Below are positions 53,191-62,877 of a stretch of DNA of 64,000 nucleotides, one piece after another (the stretch's first letter is position 1; each line of letters starts with the position of its first letter). A program made the translations under genes and the position numbers. The notes below the pieces were generated by a model that had not been told where the DNA came from, searched no databases, and saw only the letters and a program-made list of their open reading frames with translations. Source of the DNA: Saitoella complicata NRRL Y-17804 (lineage: Eukaryota > Ascomycota > Saitoellomycetes > Saitoellales > Saitoellaceae); the NCBI RefSeq assembly GCF_001661265.1, contig NW_017566994.1, positions 124,001 to 188,000 on the forward strand, read 5' to 3'.

Positions 53191-54717
53191 GGTGGAGAAT
53201 ACGGCTGGGGTTGCAGAATGGGCGTTTTTCATGAGATTATTCTGGTAATGTTGGATGATGTAGGTTATTGTTCAGTATAGAACTCGAGTTGGCGATCGAA
53301 ATTTAAATATTTTACAAACACCTGATCCGCACAAAGCTTATCCCAACCAAGTAGAGCTCAGGGTGCGGATATCACCGGGTCTTCGGTGTGCTCCCACGCG
53401 TCCTCATTCAGCTGCGCAATGCGGCTGCCCGCAAATAGTGTGCATGGGCACAGCCGCCGCCAGATCGGGCTATCAACGTTACACTACACCATCTCATCCA
53501 CACAACACCGTCCTCCACGATGATCTCTCACCTATACCAGCGATGTCTACTTCCACCTTATTGGCTCTGGAAAGCCGTTCCTGCCAGCTGTTAACGGCTC
53601 CACGCTGTCGTTGTACCGTTCGAATTTACACATTCGCCTGAGCTTCACTCCGCAGTGCACATGTATCGTGCTGCCCTATTGCTTTGGCTACACCACGTGC
53701 AAAGATGGTATACGACTACCATGGCGTATCACAAATTTGCCTTGCTCAATGAAGTCTTTCTCAGGTCTTTTGAACGTGTACATCATGGCTTGCTCGATTA
53801 TTACCCGATTGGGTTGGCAATAAGTAAAGCCGGACTCGCGGTGACACAAAGAAGGTCTCATCAAGGCAAAGGAACAGGATTGGAATTAAGAGAGCCGTGG
53901 TTTAAGACACGTTATCCATTATCCCCCGCTCTCTCGGGATACGGCAGCAGGTTCCCTTTCCATCGGCTCAGGGACCGTGTCTTCTTATTGGAGGATGTTA
54001 TACCCAACTGGGTCTTGAAAGGCAGCGATAAAGGCGATTGATATCATAAATAGCTTTTCAGCGGTATTGTGTTGTCTTTGTTCAGCAGCCATACTGCGTT
54101 TATCCGCCCTCTATGTCAGCGTGAACGAACTCCACGTGCACATGGGTCTCCCAACATGGCAAGTTGGACGTGATTGTGCACTTTACGTGCCTAAGTTGAG
54201 GTCTTAGGAGTTGGTGCCATAGGAAGCCCAATGATGGCTTTTGACAATGTCTGCGATCGTCGAGTCGGTGGAATGCACCCGAACCCGTGGAATCGGGCTG
54301 CCTCGTGCTCACCCGTTGGAGACGGGGAACAAGGAAGTTAATCGCGTGCACTCTTTGTCTGGGACCATATCCAAGATTGCCTGTGGGCCTTTTGTTGCGC
54401 TTGCGGAAAGGAAGACACGGGTGATGGTGGGGTCTTTGTCTCGACGCCGTTGCAAGCAGCCGTTGGCGGTGCACACCATAGTCGACAAAGGATGCCAAAG
54501 GAGCTTGCATGTTCTTCCGAGCTGCTTCTCTCCATTCCGGTCGTGAAGGAAGGAAGGACAATTCTATAAAGACCGGCCTGATCCCTCGTCCTTCCAATCC
54601 TCACCACACTCGGTCTTGCAATCTCTCACAAACACTTCAAGCTCTACGGCCTGGTTGCCTGGTTGCCTAGTTCCCGCATCTCTTTCTAACAACTATCAAC
54701 TACATCAACAACTCACA
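53191..54717. other. 1.5-kb region upstream of the pheromone gene
   Basis: No supported gene. A plus-strand frame of 128 codons (53655-54041) and a minus-strand frame of 165 codons (54100-54597) are not family-like and lack clear introns. A TATA box (TATAAA at 54565-54570) lies 147 bp upstream of the pheromone ATG. A short tandem of TGGTTGCC-like units sits near 54653-54669 in its leader. The remainder is probably regulatory DNA of the cell-type-specific pheromone gene. Confidence 0.4.
54565..54570 (+). promoter_or_regulatory. TATA box of the alpha-pheromone gene
   Basis: TATAAA in the context TTCTATAAAGACC, at a spacing that suits a leader of roughly 100 bp before the start codon at 54718. 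Confidence 0.5.
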
Positions 54718-55382
54718 ATGAAGTTCTCTGTTGCCTTCATCGCCGCGGCTGCGCCTTTCCTCCTTTCCGCTGCTACCGCGGCTCCTACCTCCACCACGGA
54801 CGTCGCTGGCGATGTTCCTGTTGTCGAGGTCGAGACTGTTGATGTCGAGAAGCGTGATGCCAAGGTTTGTTTTCCTTCCATTCTCTGGTCTTGACTCGCA
54901 TACTAACCAGTTCCCTACAGTGGCAGCCTTACTACGGTGAACCCATCATGAAGCGCGAGGCTGAGGCTGATGCCGATGCTAGGTGGCAGCCTTACTACGG
55001 CGAGCCCATCATGAAGAGGGACGCCGATGCTAGGTGGCAGCCTTACTACGGTGAACCCATCATGAAGCGTGACGCCAAGTGGCAGCCTTACTACGGTGAG
55101 CCTATCATGAAGCGTGACGCTGAGGCCGACGCTGAGGCCGACGCCGATGCCAGGTGGCAGCCTTACTATGGCGAACCCATCATGAAGCGTGATGCTGACG
55201 CCGAGGCCAAGTGGCAGCCTTATTACGGTGAGCCGATCATGAAGCGTGACGCCAGGTGGCAGCCTTATTACGGCGAACCCATCATGAAGCGTGATGCTGA
55301 CGCCGACGCCGACGCCGATGCTAGGTGGCAGCCTTACTACGGTGAACCCATCATGAAGCGCGAGGCCGAGGCTTCCGCTTAA
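54718..55382 (+). CDS. Alpha-class mating pheromone precursor, eight repeats
   Basis: Two exons, 54718-54864 and 54921-55382, separated by a 56-bp intron (GTTTGT, TACTAAC, CTACAG), give 202 residues. A signal peptide (MKFSVAFIAAAAPFLLSAATA) and an acidic pro-region ending VEKRDAK are followed by eight perfect copies of WQPYYGEPIM. Each copy is followed by KR, the Kex2 site, and a run of EA or DA dipeptides suited to Ste13-type trimming. Every run except the last ends in R or K immediately before the next W. So the mature peptide may be the 10-mer or an 11-mer with N-terminal Arg (5 copies) or Lys (3 copies). The intron ends exactly before the first repeat. This is the precursor layout of alpha-factor genes. 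The GEP(I) end recalls GYGEPNW of Yarrowia, and no cysteines are present, unlike most Pezizomycotina pheromones. Confidence 0.93.
54921..55353 (+). repeat. Eight tandem pheromone-encoding units
   Basis: Units begin at 54921, 54984, 55035, 55080, 55155, 55212, 55257 and 55326. The 33-bp core (pheromone plus Lys) differs only at synonymous sites, while the spacers vary in length from 12 to 42 bp through gain and loss of GAC/GAG-GCC dipeptide codons. Confidence 0.9.
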
Positions 55383-56048
55383 ATGGTCACTCACCAGCGG
55401 AGCTGAGCGGAAGGATTGGGATGGAGAATCTGTAATATTGGGATGATGCAGGTGCTTGAATATCTTCGATAGCTGCAGTGCGGAGACCTAGGTGGACGAG
55501 CGTACCGGTTGACGGGTACATCAGGTTCTTTTTTTCTTCTCTTTCGTTCAACACATGATGTTTTGTTTGCGAGAGATACCCGCTCAGATTGAATCTGATT
55601 CCTTTCTAAGCAAAACCGTACGTCTAAGTTCACAGCCCGTTTGCATCTCTGTGTACTTAGCTTTTCATTAATTGCAAGTTGTTCTTCGCTGTAATTCAGT
55701 CTGACGCACAGTAAACGGCACAACATCTACAGAAGCGTGGGAACTCAGAAATCGAAACCCTTACATATGATTCCATGCTACGCAGCTCCAGCACGAGTAA
55801 GCGATGGTTATCTTAGCAGGCCTGGTAACATGATTGTCTAACTATCTCGCTTATGGAGACCATATCGTACAGAGTGCTTCATCCGTAATTCCCCCGAAAA
55901 TAAAACGCCATAACTCCCGAATACTCGTACATCTACATACCCAAAATTCATAACCGTAACTTCCAAAGACCCAAACGACCATGCCAAACAAAGAACAAGA
56001 ACTCCAAAACAACTATCAGACCAATAGGACCAATATCAGAACCAACGG
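55383..56048. other. Region downstream of the pheromone gene
   Basis: 666 bp. Contains the pheromone 3' UTR, presumably A/T-rich in part. A 111-codon minus-strand frame (55391-55726) is not family-like. Nothing supported. Confidence 0.4.
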
Positions 56049-56384
56049 TCAAGCTGATGTCCCGTTCACCAAGGGGTAAGTAACAGATGTATGCTTCCAC
56101 GCACGCTTCAACATGTCGTATTCATCATACGCAACCATGAAATTCTCCACCAGGTCGAAGGGGAGTTCAGGCATTTGAAGCTCCTGCGAGATGGGGATAA
56201 GAGGACTCGTCTCCACATCTGATTGCGCTGGGACAGATGTGATCTTGGCCGCTTTGGAAACTACGACATCCCTCTTCTTGCTCGCGAGTCTCATCCGCCT
56301 CAAGGCACCCTTCGAAAGTCTCCTAATCGGGACGCCCTCATCGCTCGCAAGCCTCTTCCACTTCTTCGTACTTTTGTATGGTTG
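56049..56384 (-). CDS. Possible 3' exon of a small gene, unknown
   Basis: A 112-codon frame opens directly after a plausible acceptor (GCTAATAAGTAG, with its branch-like GCTAAT) and contains a basic region (STKKWKRLASDEGVPIRRLS). An acidic/hydrophobic tail follows (PELPFDLVENFMVAYDEYDM). I could not find a convincing first exon with an ATG. An upstream candidate region lies at 56500-56600, joined by a GTACGC donor. No family recognised. It may be a small gene missing its annotated start, or chance. Confidence 0.3.
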   Translation of the reverse strand, partial: QPYKSTKKWKRLASDEGVPIRRLSKGALRRMRLASKKRDVVVSKAAKITSVPAQSDVETSPLIPISQELQMPELPFDLVENFMVAYDEYDMLKRAWKHTSVTYPLVNGTSA

Positions 56385-57424
56385 CTACTTATTAGCCAGG
56401 ACGAAACCTGACATATACACCCCCCACGTGACGGCTCGGGTAACGGGCATTTCTGGGAGAACTCCCCTTGTGATGAATAGGTCCCACGATATGCGTACCG
56501 CCGGTCCTTGGCTCCCACCCCATATCTCAGCAGCGCGCCACACCCCTGTGCTTATACGCGGAGCTTCGTGAAATGACTGCGGGCTGACGTTTCTTGGCAC
56601 CCCTCACCGGGGCACGGATTCATCCTATTGGCGCTTGGCAGTCACGGCAGACACCCCTACAGTTCCTGCGCGTGGCACACCCTTCGATATTGGAACGTTC
56701 ACGGCGTGTTGAGCGTGCCAGCGTTACTAGCGCAGTTTCATCAATTAGCCTACTGCAGCTGGATAAGCAAGGAGCGCGAGCAATAACTTTCCTTCCAAAT
56801 CGAACTTCCATGTCCAAAACTTCGATTCAGCCAGCCCGTGAATGTCCAGGGCATCGGATGCTGGTAGTTGTGTGCATCGTCAAGCTGACGGGTGCCGTCA
56901 GAGCTTCAGCTTGCCCTTTGTGCGTGTCAGACTCCTACCCATATGCCTGGATAAGCTTTTACCGATATACCTAGTATTGACCAGGGTTGGTTCACTGAAA
57001 CACATAGAACTCATATGACTGAGCCGGACCGGCGTCACTCCACATTGCAAGCCCCGCTTTCCTTGAGCCGAGAACCCGCGGGAATCGACATCCGCGCTTT
57101 ACGTACATCATGATCGGTACCACTACGCATTTACCCATCCAACAGAACGTTCTGGGAACTATCACACGTCGTGAACTCGGGACGGTCCGGTGTGATATTG
57201 TTGTTGCGTGATTGAGTGCTGCCCTGCTATGGTGGCTTGGATGATGGAAGGGCCCCGTGCGTGACCGTGCCAGTGCCAATATGCGGTCCGACCCCAGGCC
57301 CAGTTGCTCTCATACCGCATGGTTTCCAATTATGTCACAGACAAAAAATGTGCATCGAGGCGCAGTACAATGTTTCTTAAAAAGAAGGCCTAGGTCAGCT
57401 GGTTTTTTGCCACCGGTTGCGCTC
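56385..57424. other. 1-kb region upstream of polysaccharide deacetylase
   Basis: No supported gene. Frames of 60-126 codons are not family-like. It contains a CACGTG site near 56424. It presumably holds the deacetylase promoter. Confidence 0.35.
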
Positions 57425-58249
57425 ATGTGCAACTTCCACTCGCTTCTGTGCGTTTTTTCGCTAGTATCCAGCTTACGCGGCGTTTACACCTTTCCTTTAG
57501 CGCCCCGAGCGGATCCAACATACCCTCAGATCGGGTTCACAAGCCAACCTCTCAATGACTCGAAAGCTATCGCTTTGACCTTTGACGATGGGCCTGACAG
57601 CGATGGTGTCATCACCAAAGGCATAGCAGATGTTCTGAAATCGAAGGGTGTACCAGCCACTTTCTTTATCAATACAAACAACACGGCGGATGTCATGGCC
57701 AGTATCGGCGCCCAGGATGCAATCAAATACATTTACGAAAACAACTTCACCATGGGAAGTCACACGGTCAACCATGTCAATTTTAGCGCGGTATCAAACG
57801 ACGTCGTGGAGCAAGAGATTAGTGGGGTGCAAACTACCATCGCGACGATTTTGGATGAGCCAGATTTCAAAGCGACACTTTCTCGTGCCCCATATGGTAT
57901 TCCTTACGAGCCAGGTGCACCATTTGCATCCGATGTCACGCGAATCGCACCCATTGCTGCTAAGTATGGTGTTCACATAGGATGGTCAATCGATTCCAAT
58001 GACTGGAAGTGTAAGGATGATCAAGATGCCGCTGGTGGCGTGCAATGTGTCAAGGACAATGTCATGAACCAAGTCAAAGGCGGCTCGTGGGGTATCATTC
58101 TTTTTCATGCAATTTACCACAACACACCGGATGCTTTGTCTGATGTGATTGATGAACTGGTTCGGGAAGGTTATCATTTTGTGTCAGTGGAGGATATCGT
58201 GAAGGCGAAGTATGGAGTTGTGTCTGCAGAGTTGATACGTGGGAAATGA
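57425..58249 (+). CDS. Secreted polysaccharide (chitin-type) deacetylase, NodB domain
   Basis: Single exon, 274 residues from the ATG encoding MCNFHSLLCVFSLVSSLRG, a signal peptide cleaved near residue 24-30. The frame is open upstream, but the extension lacks signal-peptide character. Carbohydrate esterase family 4 motifs are complete: IALTFDDGPDSDG (motif 1, with the base Asp and a metal Asp), MGSHTVNHVNF (motif 2, metal His pair), LSRAPYGIPYEPG (motif 3), WSIDSNDWKC (motif 4) and GIILFHAIYH (motif 5, catalytic His). No chitin-binding module and no GPI signal, so it is likely soluble in the wall or medium. It would deacetylate chitin or chito-oligomers. Fungal relatives act in wall remodelling and spores. 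Confidence 0.92.
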   Translation: MCNFHSLLCVFSLVSSLRGVYTFPLAPRADPTYPQIGFTSQPLNDSKAIALTFDDGPDSDGVITKGIADVLKSKGVPATFFINTNNTADVMASIGAQDAIKYIYENNFTMGSHTVNHVNFSAVSNDVVEQEISGVQTTIATILDEPDFKATLSRAPYGIPYEPGAPFASDVTRIAPIAAKYGVHIGWSIDSNDWKCKDDQDAAGGVQCVKDNVMNQVKGGSWGIILFHAIYHNTPDALSDVIDELVREGYHFVSVEDIVKAKYGVVSAELIRGK

Positions 58250-58878
58250 TCGAATGGTACTGCGGAGGCAGGCGGCTGATGGAAGGCAGAAGAGCAAGGT
58301 GGAGCAGAAACTCTCTAGGACATTCTCAGAGCACAAAGAACAGCTGAATGACTATTTAAGATACCGATTAGAACTTTAGTGTCGAACCGTGAGAAAATGA
58401 ACGATTCGTGTTCTGAATTGCTGTCGTGCTATCAACAAAAGCAACTACGTTTCCGAGAATTCGTCTCCAAGTATTGGTTCTATGGATGTGCTTGCTGTAG
58501 TAAAGAGACAGGCAGCAGGAGACAGTTTGGCGAACATGCCAAGTCTTCTGTACCGCGATGATTCTTGATGAGATCGACACCAAACCACATGGCCCAGCTA
58601 ACGGCAGGAGCAGCACCATATTAAAATAGATGTTAGAACGAATGCCTTGATTGGCCTTACACTTGATATCCAACCTCCTCAGCAGGATTCCCTTCTCCGT
58701 TCGTCACCCCTCGTCATCGGCTGACGATTCTGATTGGGTCGCGCTAATGCAGCTGCTGAAAATTGCAACCCCTGGGCAACCTCACCTCAAGGAAGCGACA
58801 CGTAAGCAAAGACGGACAGAGGATCCGCGCTTCAAATCACCCTTTTTCTCGTCGAATTTTGCCTTTTTGAGCAATGAG
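58250..58878. other. Intergenic, deacetylase to EAF1
   Basis: 629 bp with the deacetylase terminator and the EAF1 promoter. Frames of up to 101 codons are not family-like. Nothing else seen. Confidence 0.4.
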
Positions 58879-61800
58879 ATGAATGTTGTACGTTTTTTCC
58901 CCGGTTCTTTACGCTCATTTTCGGCGGTACGCTGACCGTGCGCGTGTTTGCATAGCCATCCGTCTCTGCTTTACGCGAGAAGGCTTTAGGAGAGCGGGAC
59001 GCGTCGAAAAGGTTCGTCATTCATCTATTCATCCATTTTTGTGTGTGAAGGTTCTGACGGAGTTGTTGTGTAGGGAGGTTATCGGCAAGCGCAAGCGTGC
59101 ACTCACAGAACTATGTTTTCTCCATAAACATCCGGATATTCCGCCAGACATCACATCTACGGCTCTCGCGGATTCCGCCGACTTTAAGACTTTCCTTGAG
59201 GCCAATGACTTGGAAGCGTAAGTCGTCGCACCTCCACCATGCTCTGCATACATCCATGCTGACACGTGTACATAGTGGAAAGACCTTCGACGAGAGCACC
59301 CTTCCCCGCGTGCGCGACCTCGCAGTAGATGTCGACACGCATACAGAGCTTCTTGCGGTTACTACAGTCGCTGCCGTTCCTTCCATACCTGTAGCGGAGT
59401 CTCCTGCTGTCATGTCCCCCGGTGTTGACGGACCCGCAAGTCCTGGCACCGCCGAGTTCGCAAGACCAGGTCGCATGACGACGCGCCGCTCATCGCACGC
59501 TATTCGGCACAAGTCTGTCACGGATCTTGTTGCGGGAGAAATTCCTGGACGATCGCCTGATCTCGGTACTCCGCGTCGGAGTCGGGGTAGCTCGCCGTTG
59601 GCACAATTAGTGCAGACGCCGACACCTGTTCGCGACTCGCCTGTCCCTCAATCAACATTGAGAAGAGTCAATCCTCCATCGAGATTATCACAAGCTACGC
59701 CTAAGGAGAAGCGTTCGCGGCCAAAGTTCTCAGAGGTTCCGCAGTTACGTCAGCATGAGCCTGGCCGGGAGCCTGTTTACTGGGAACAGAAGGCTCCATG
59801 GCTTGTCGAGGCTTCGCAAGCGCCCTTGTATCGTGTCATGCAATCGGCGCACAAAACTGTCAACACCTCGGATTGGAAGACGGCCTTGAATGAGACGAAG
59901 ACGCTTCATTCCCTTGAGCGCATCGACACTCTGAAGAACCAGCACAAGTGGTCATTCAGACAGCCGCAACGCCAACGTGTCGCCCTGCGACGCAAAGCTC
60001 ATTGGGATCACCTCATCGCTGAAGCACAATGGCTGGCAACGGATTTTCGACAAGAACGAAAATGGAAGATCGCCATCGCTAAGCAAGTTGTGGAGTGGGT
60101 AATGGCATGGCACGAGGCCGGCGAAGACAAAGGCATTGTATGCATCACAAGAAAGCCAATCATCCATCTTACCGAAGCGAAGGTGGAGGAGGAGAGTGAG
60201 ACGGAAGACGTAGTCATGGTTGATGACCATAAGGAGGATAGGTTTGTCAACATTGACGGAGATGATGATTCATCAGTGCCCGATGTTGAGAGCATTGCCT
60301 CTATTGTTCCACCACCTGTTGCGCCAAGCTCTTATAAAATTTCGGATGGATTGCCGTCGCCGGCGTATTCAATCAGAGACGACGAAGACAGGCTGTGGGA
60401 TCTGCTACCGGAAGAGTGCTTGGCATTTGTCGTCAACCCACATGCCGCGTTGCTTGATCTGGAAATGTACGCCCCTCCGACTCCATACGACGATACCACC
60501 TACCTCGATCCGCTCGAACAGTTGCCAATTGTGCCTATCAGCAAGTACGTTTTGCAGAGGGCTAAATTTGCACCCGCACTTGGCGCGAAGAGACTTAAGC
60601 TTGAGGGCGTTGAGGATAAGGACGGCGATGGTGAAAGAGAGCAAGGTCCGATTGATTTCGCTCTGGCTGGCAAGCATTCCGAGGCCGTGCGGCGAGATAA
60701 GCCGCATCAGATCAGGCCGCCGTTGCCACCTCTTCATGCAACCGAGTACCGTATTCCACCAAGCTGGAGTTCGGACGACGATGCGTTGTTGTTGAGCTTG
60801 TTGCGTGACTACTCCTATAACTTCGAGCTTGTTGCTACCTTGTTGCAACCTAGTACGATGATCTCTGCGCCAAGCGAGAGGAGGACGAGCTGGGAGTGCT
60901 TCGAGCGTTGGGTCCAAATCGACCCCATCGCTGCAAATGTTGCTTTCACTGGTGCTCATGCCAAGTTGGTTCAGCAACGCCTTGACCATGCCCTTAATCG
61001 TGCGAGGATGGACTCGCCTGGTATGAAGACTAGCAAGAAACTAGCCGATGTCGCTGCACGTAATCCTGCTATCAGCATGTTGATACAGCCAAGACGTCGT
61101 CCAAGACATATCGGCATGTTCGAAGCGATGAAGAAGATTGCGAAAAAGCGGGAGCTGGCTGCGAAGCCTGCACAGAGCAAGAAGGTCATGCCAGAGCCGC
61201 ATCAGAACAAGGTCGTTGCACCGAGTCCGACACCCATGGATTTGGCGAAGCTCAAGGCGGACAGAGATCGGGCCATTGCTGCTGCTTTTATCGAGCAAAG
61301 GAATGCCGCTGCGCAGTTTGCGTTGCAAAATCAGGGACGCCCCATTCGACCGGCTCAGCAGCTTACGCCTCAGCAGATCGCTGTTTACCAGGCTCAGCAA
61401 GCCGCTGCAGCGCAGGCTGCTGCCGCTCGAGGTGCCGCTGGACAAGCAGCGGTTGCTGCGGCTCAAGCTCGTCCTGGTGTTCCCTTACAGCAGCAACAGC
61501 AGTATGCCAGACAAGCCGCTGCCGCCGCCGCTGCTGCGGGTCAACAGATGCCTCAGGGTGGCAAGGTGGGAGCCCAGGTGCCTGCACGTCAAGGAGCAAT
61601 CGGAGTTCCGAACGGCGCGCCTGGTGCATTGCCGACTGGTGCGAACGGCAGACCGCTTACGTACCAGGAGCAGATGCATGCAATGGTTATGGCACGTTAC
61701 CCGAACTTGCCTCAACAGAGAGCAGCGGTTCAGCAGCAGCTTCAGTCCAATGGACAGGCTGTGCCGTCCCCGGTTCCGCAGCAAGCAGTGCCTCAACCGC

Positions 61801-62150
61801 AAGTGCAGCCTCCGCCTCAGCAACAACAGCCTCCAGCGCAACCAGCCGGCTCACCGCCAAACCAGGCTGCTATGTTGGCTGCCTTGCAAGAAGTTCAGGC
61901 TCGCGCGGCTCAGGTTGCCGCTGGTACTCCGGTTCCGCAGATCCCTGCCGATGCTTCGAGCCCCATGGCGACGGTGCAAGCAACTATTGCCGCACTTGCA
62001 GCTCAAATCCAGCAGCAATATCCGACGATTCCTCCGGATCAGGTGACGAAGATGGCTCAAGCTCAGTTGGCGAGATATTTGCAGAGGAATGTGGGACAAC
62101 AGCAGCAGGCAGCTCAGGCTCAACAGGCTGCGCAAGCTCAAGCTGCACAG

Positions 62151-62188
<38 letters not shown>

Positions 62189-62330
62189 AGCTCAGGCTGG
62201 AGTTCAACAAGTTTCGCAACCAGTGCCGCAGCAAGTGGTTCAACCTGTTCCTCAACCTGTCGTGCAGCCTCAGGTCAATGGTACCCCGACTCCGCAGCCA
62301 ATGGTGAACGGTGCCGCACCAACGCAATGA
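58879..62330 (+). CDS. EAF1: NuA4 complex scaffold EAF1/VID21 (HSA and SANT domains)
   Basis: Four exons: 58879-58887 (only MNV), 58956-59011, 59074-59217 and 59276-62330; about 1,087 residues. Residues near 15-40 read REVIGKRKRALTELCFLHK, the family N-terminus. An HSA domain near residues 300-380 contains WLATDFRQERKWKIAIAK and binds actin and Arp4. A SANT/Myb domain near 560-620 contains WSSDDDALLLSLLRDYSYNF. The C-terminal third is Gln/Ala-rich, ending in QA repeats. Eaf1/Vid21 is the platform subunit of the NuA4 histone H4 acetyltransferase. The tiny first exon is a prediction from the donor GTACGT and phase; other start choices would also need exon 2. Confidence 0.9.
62150..62198 (+). 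repeat. Hexanucleotide CAGGCT repeat in EAF1
   Basis: About eight tandem CAGGCT-type units encode a Gln-Ala run near the protein C-terminus. Probably length-polymorphic. Confidence 0.7.
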
Positions 62331-62877
62331 GCAGCACAATGAAGACGTGTATTGATATAACAAGATGTTTGATTTCTTTTTCTTTTGGAGGAGCACAGAA
62401 TTCGAAGATGCATCAGATGGGTTTACTCTTTTCTTTTTCTTTGGGTTTAGGGTCTGGCTGGCGCTTTTTCTAGGTTTGCATGTGAGCGTGAATGTTGGCT
62501 CGTGAAGGGGAGATGAGATGGGAGTAAGATATGATAGGTCTAGGGTAGAACAGCTGATTGAAAGCGCTGTATGAAGGAACAGGGATACCCGAGACGGGCT
62601 ATAAGTGATTCATATTGTTCATGTCATGATGCCACCGAGCCTCGTGCCCCAGTACCTCGACCGTTCACAGGATGCGATTCTTTCCATTGAAACACCGTGG
62701 ATGACTTTCGTACATCTCCATGTATCCCGTAAACAGCCGTCTTATCGATTTGCCCCTCGTTGTCCGTTGCGCGCGCCGACCATTGCATGCATCGATTTCC
62801 TTGCCTTGAGATGTAGATGTTTGACGTCATCCCAAAAACGCTCCCAACAAGCTTCATCCAGAGATCATCCTCAAGTC
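62331..62877. other. Intergenic, EAF1 to IES1
   Basis: 547 bp between two plus-strand genes. Starts with a T-rich 3' UTR-like stretch (TTTCTTTTTCTTTTGG near 62372). No gene supported. Confidence 0.45.

Noticed and set aside
51763-53232. 489-codon open frame antisense to the ADE16/17 gene
   Set aside because: Same cause: biased codons on the sense strand suppress stops on the other strand. The product is not protein-like.
54915-55394. 159-codon antisense frame over the pheromone repeats
   Set aside because: It is only the reverse complement of the tandem array. Signal peptide, Kex2 sites and intron are all on the plus strand.
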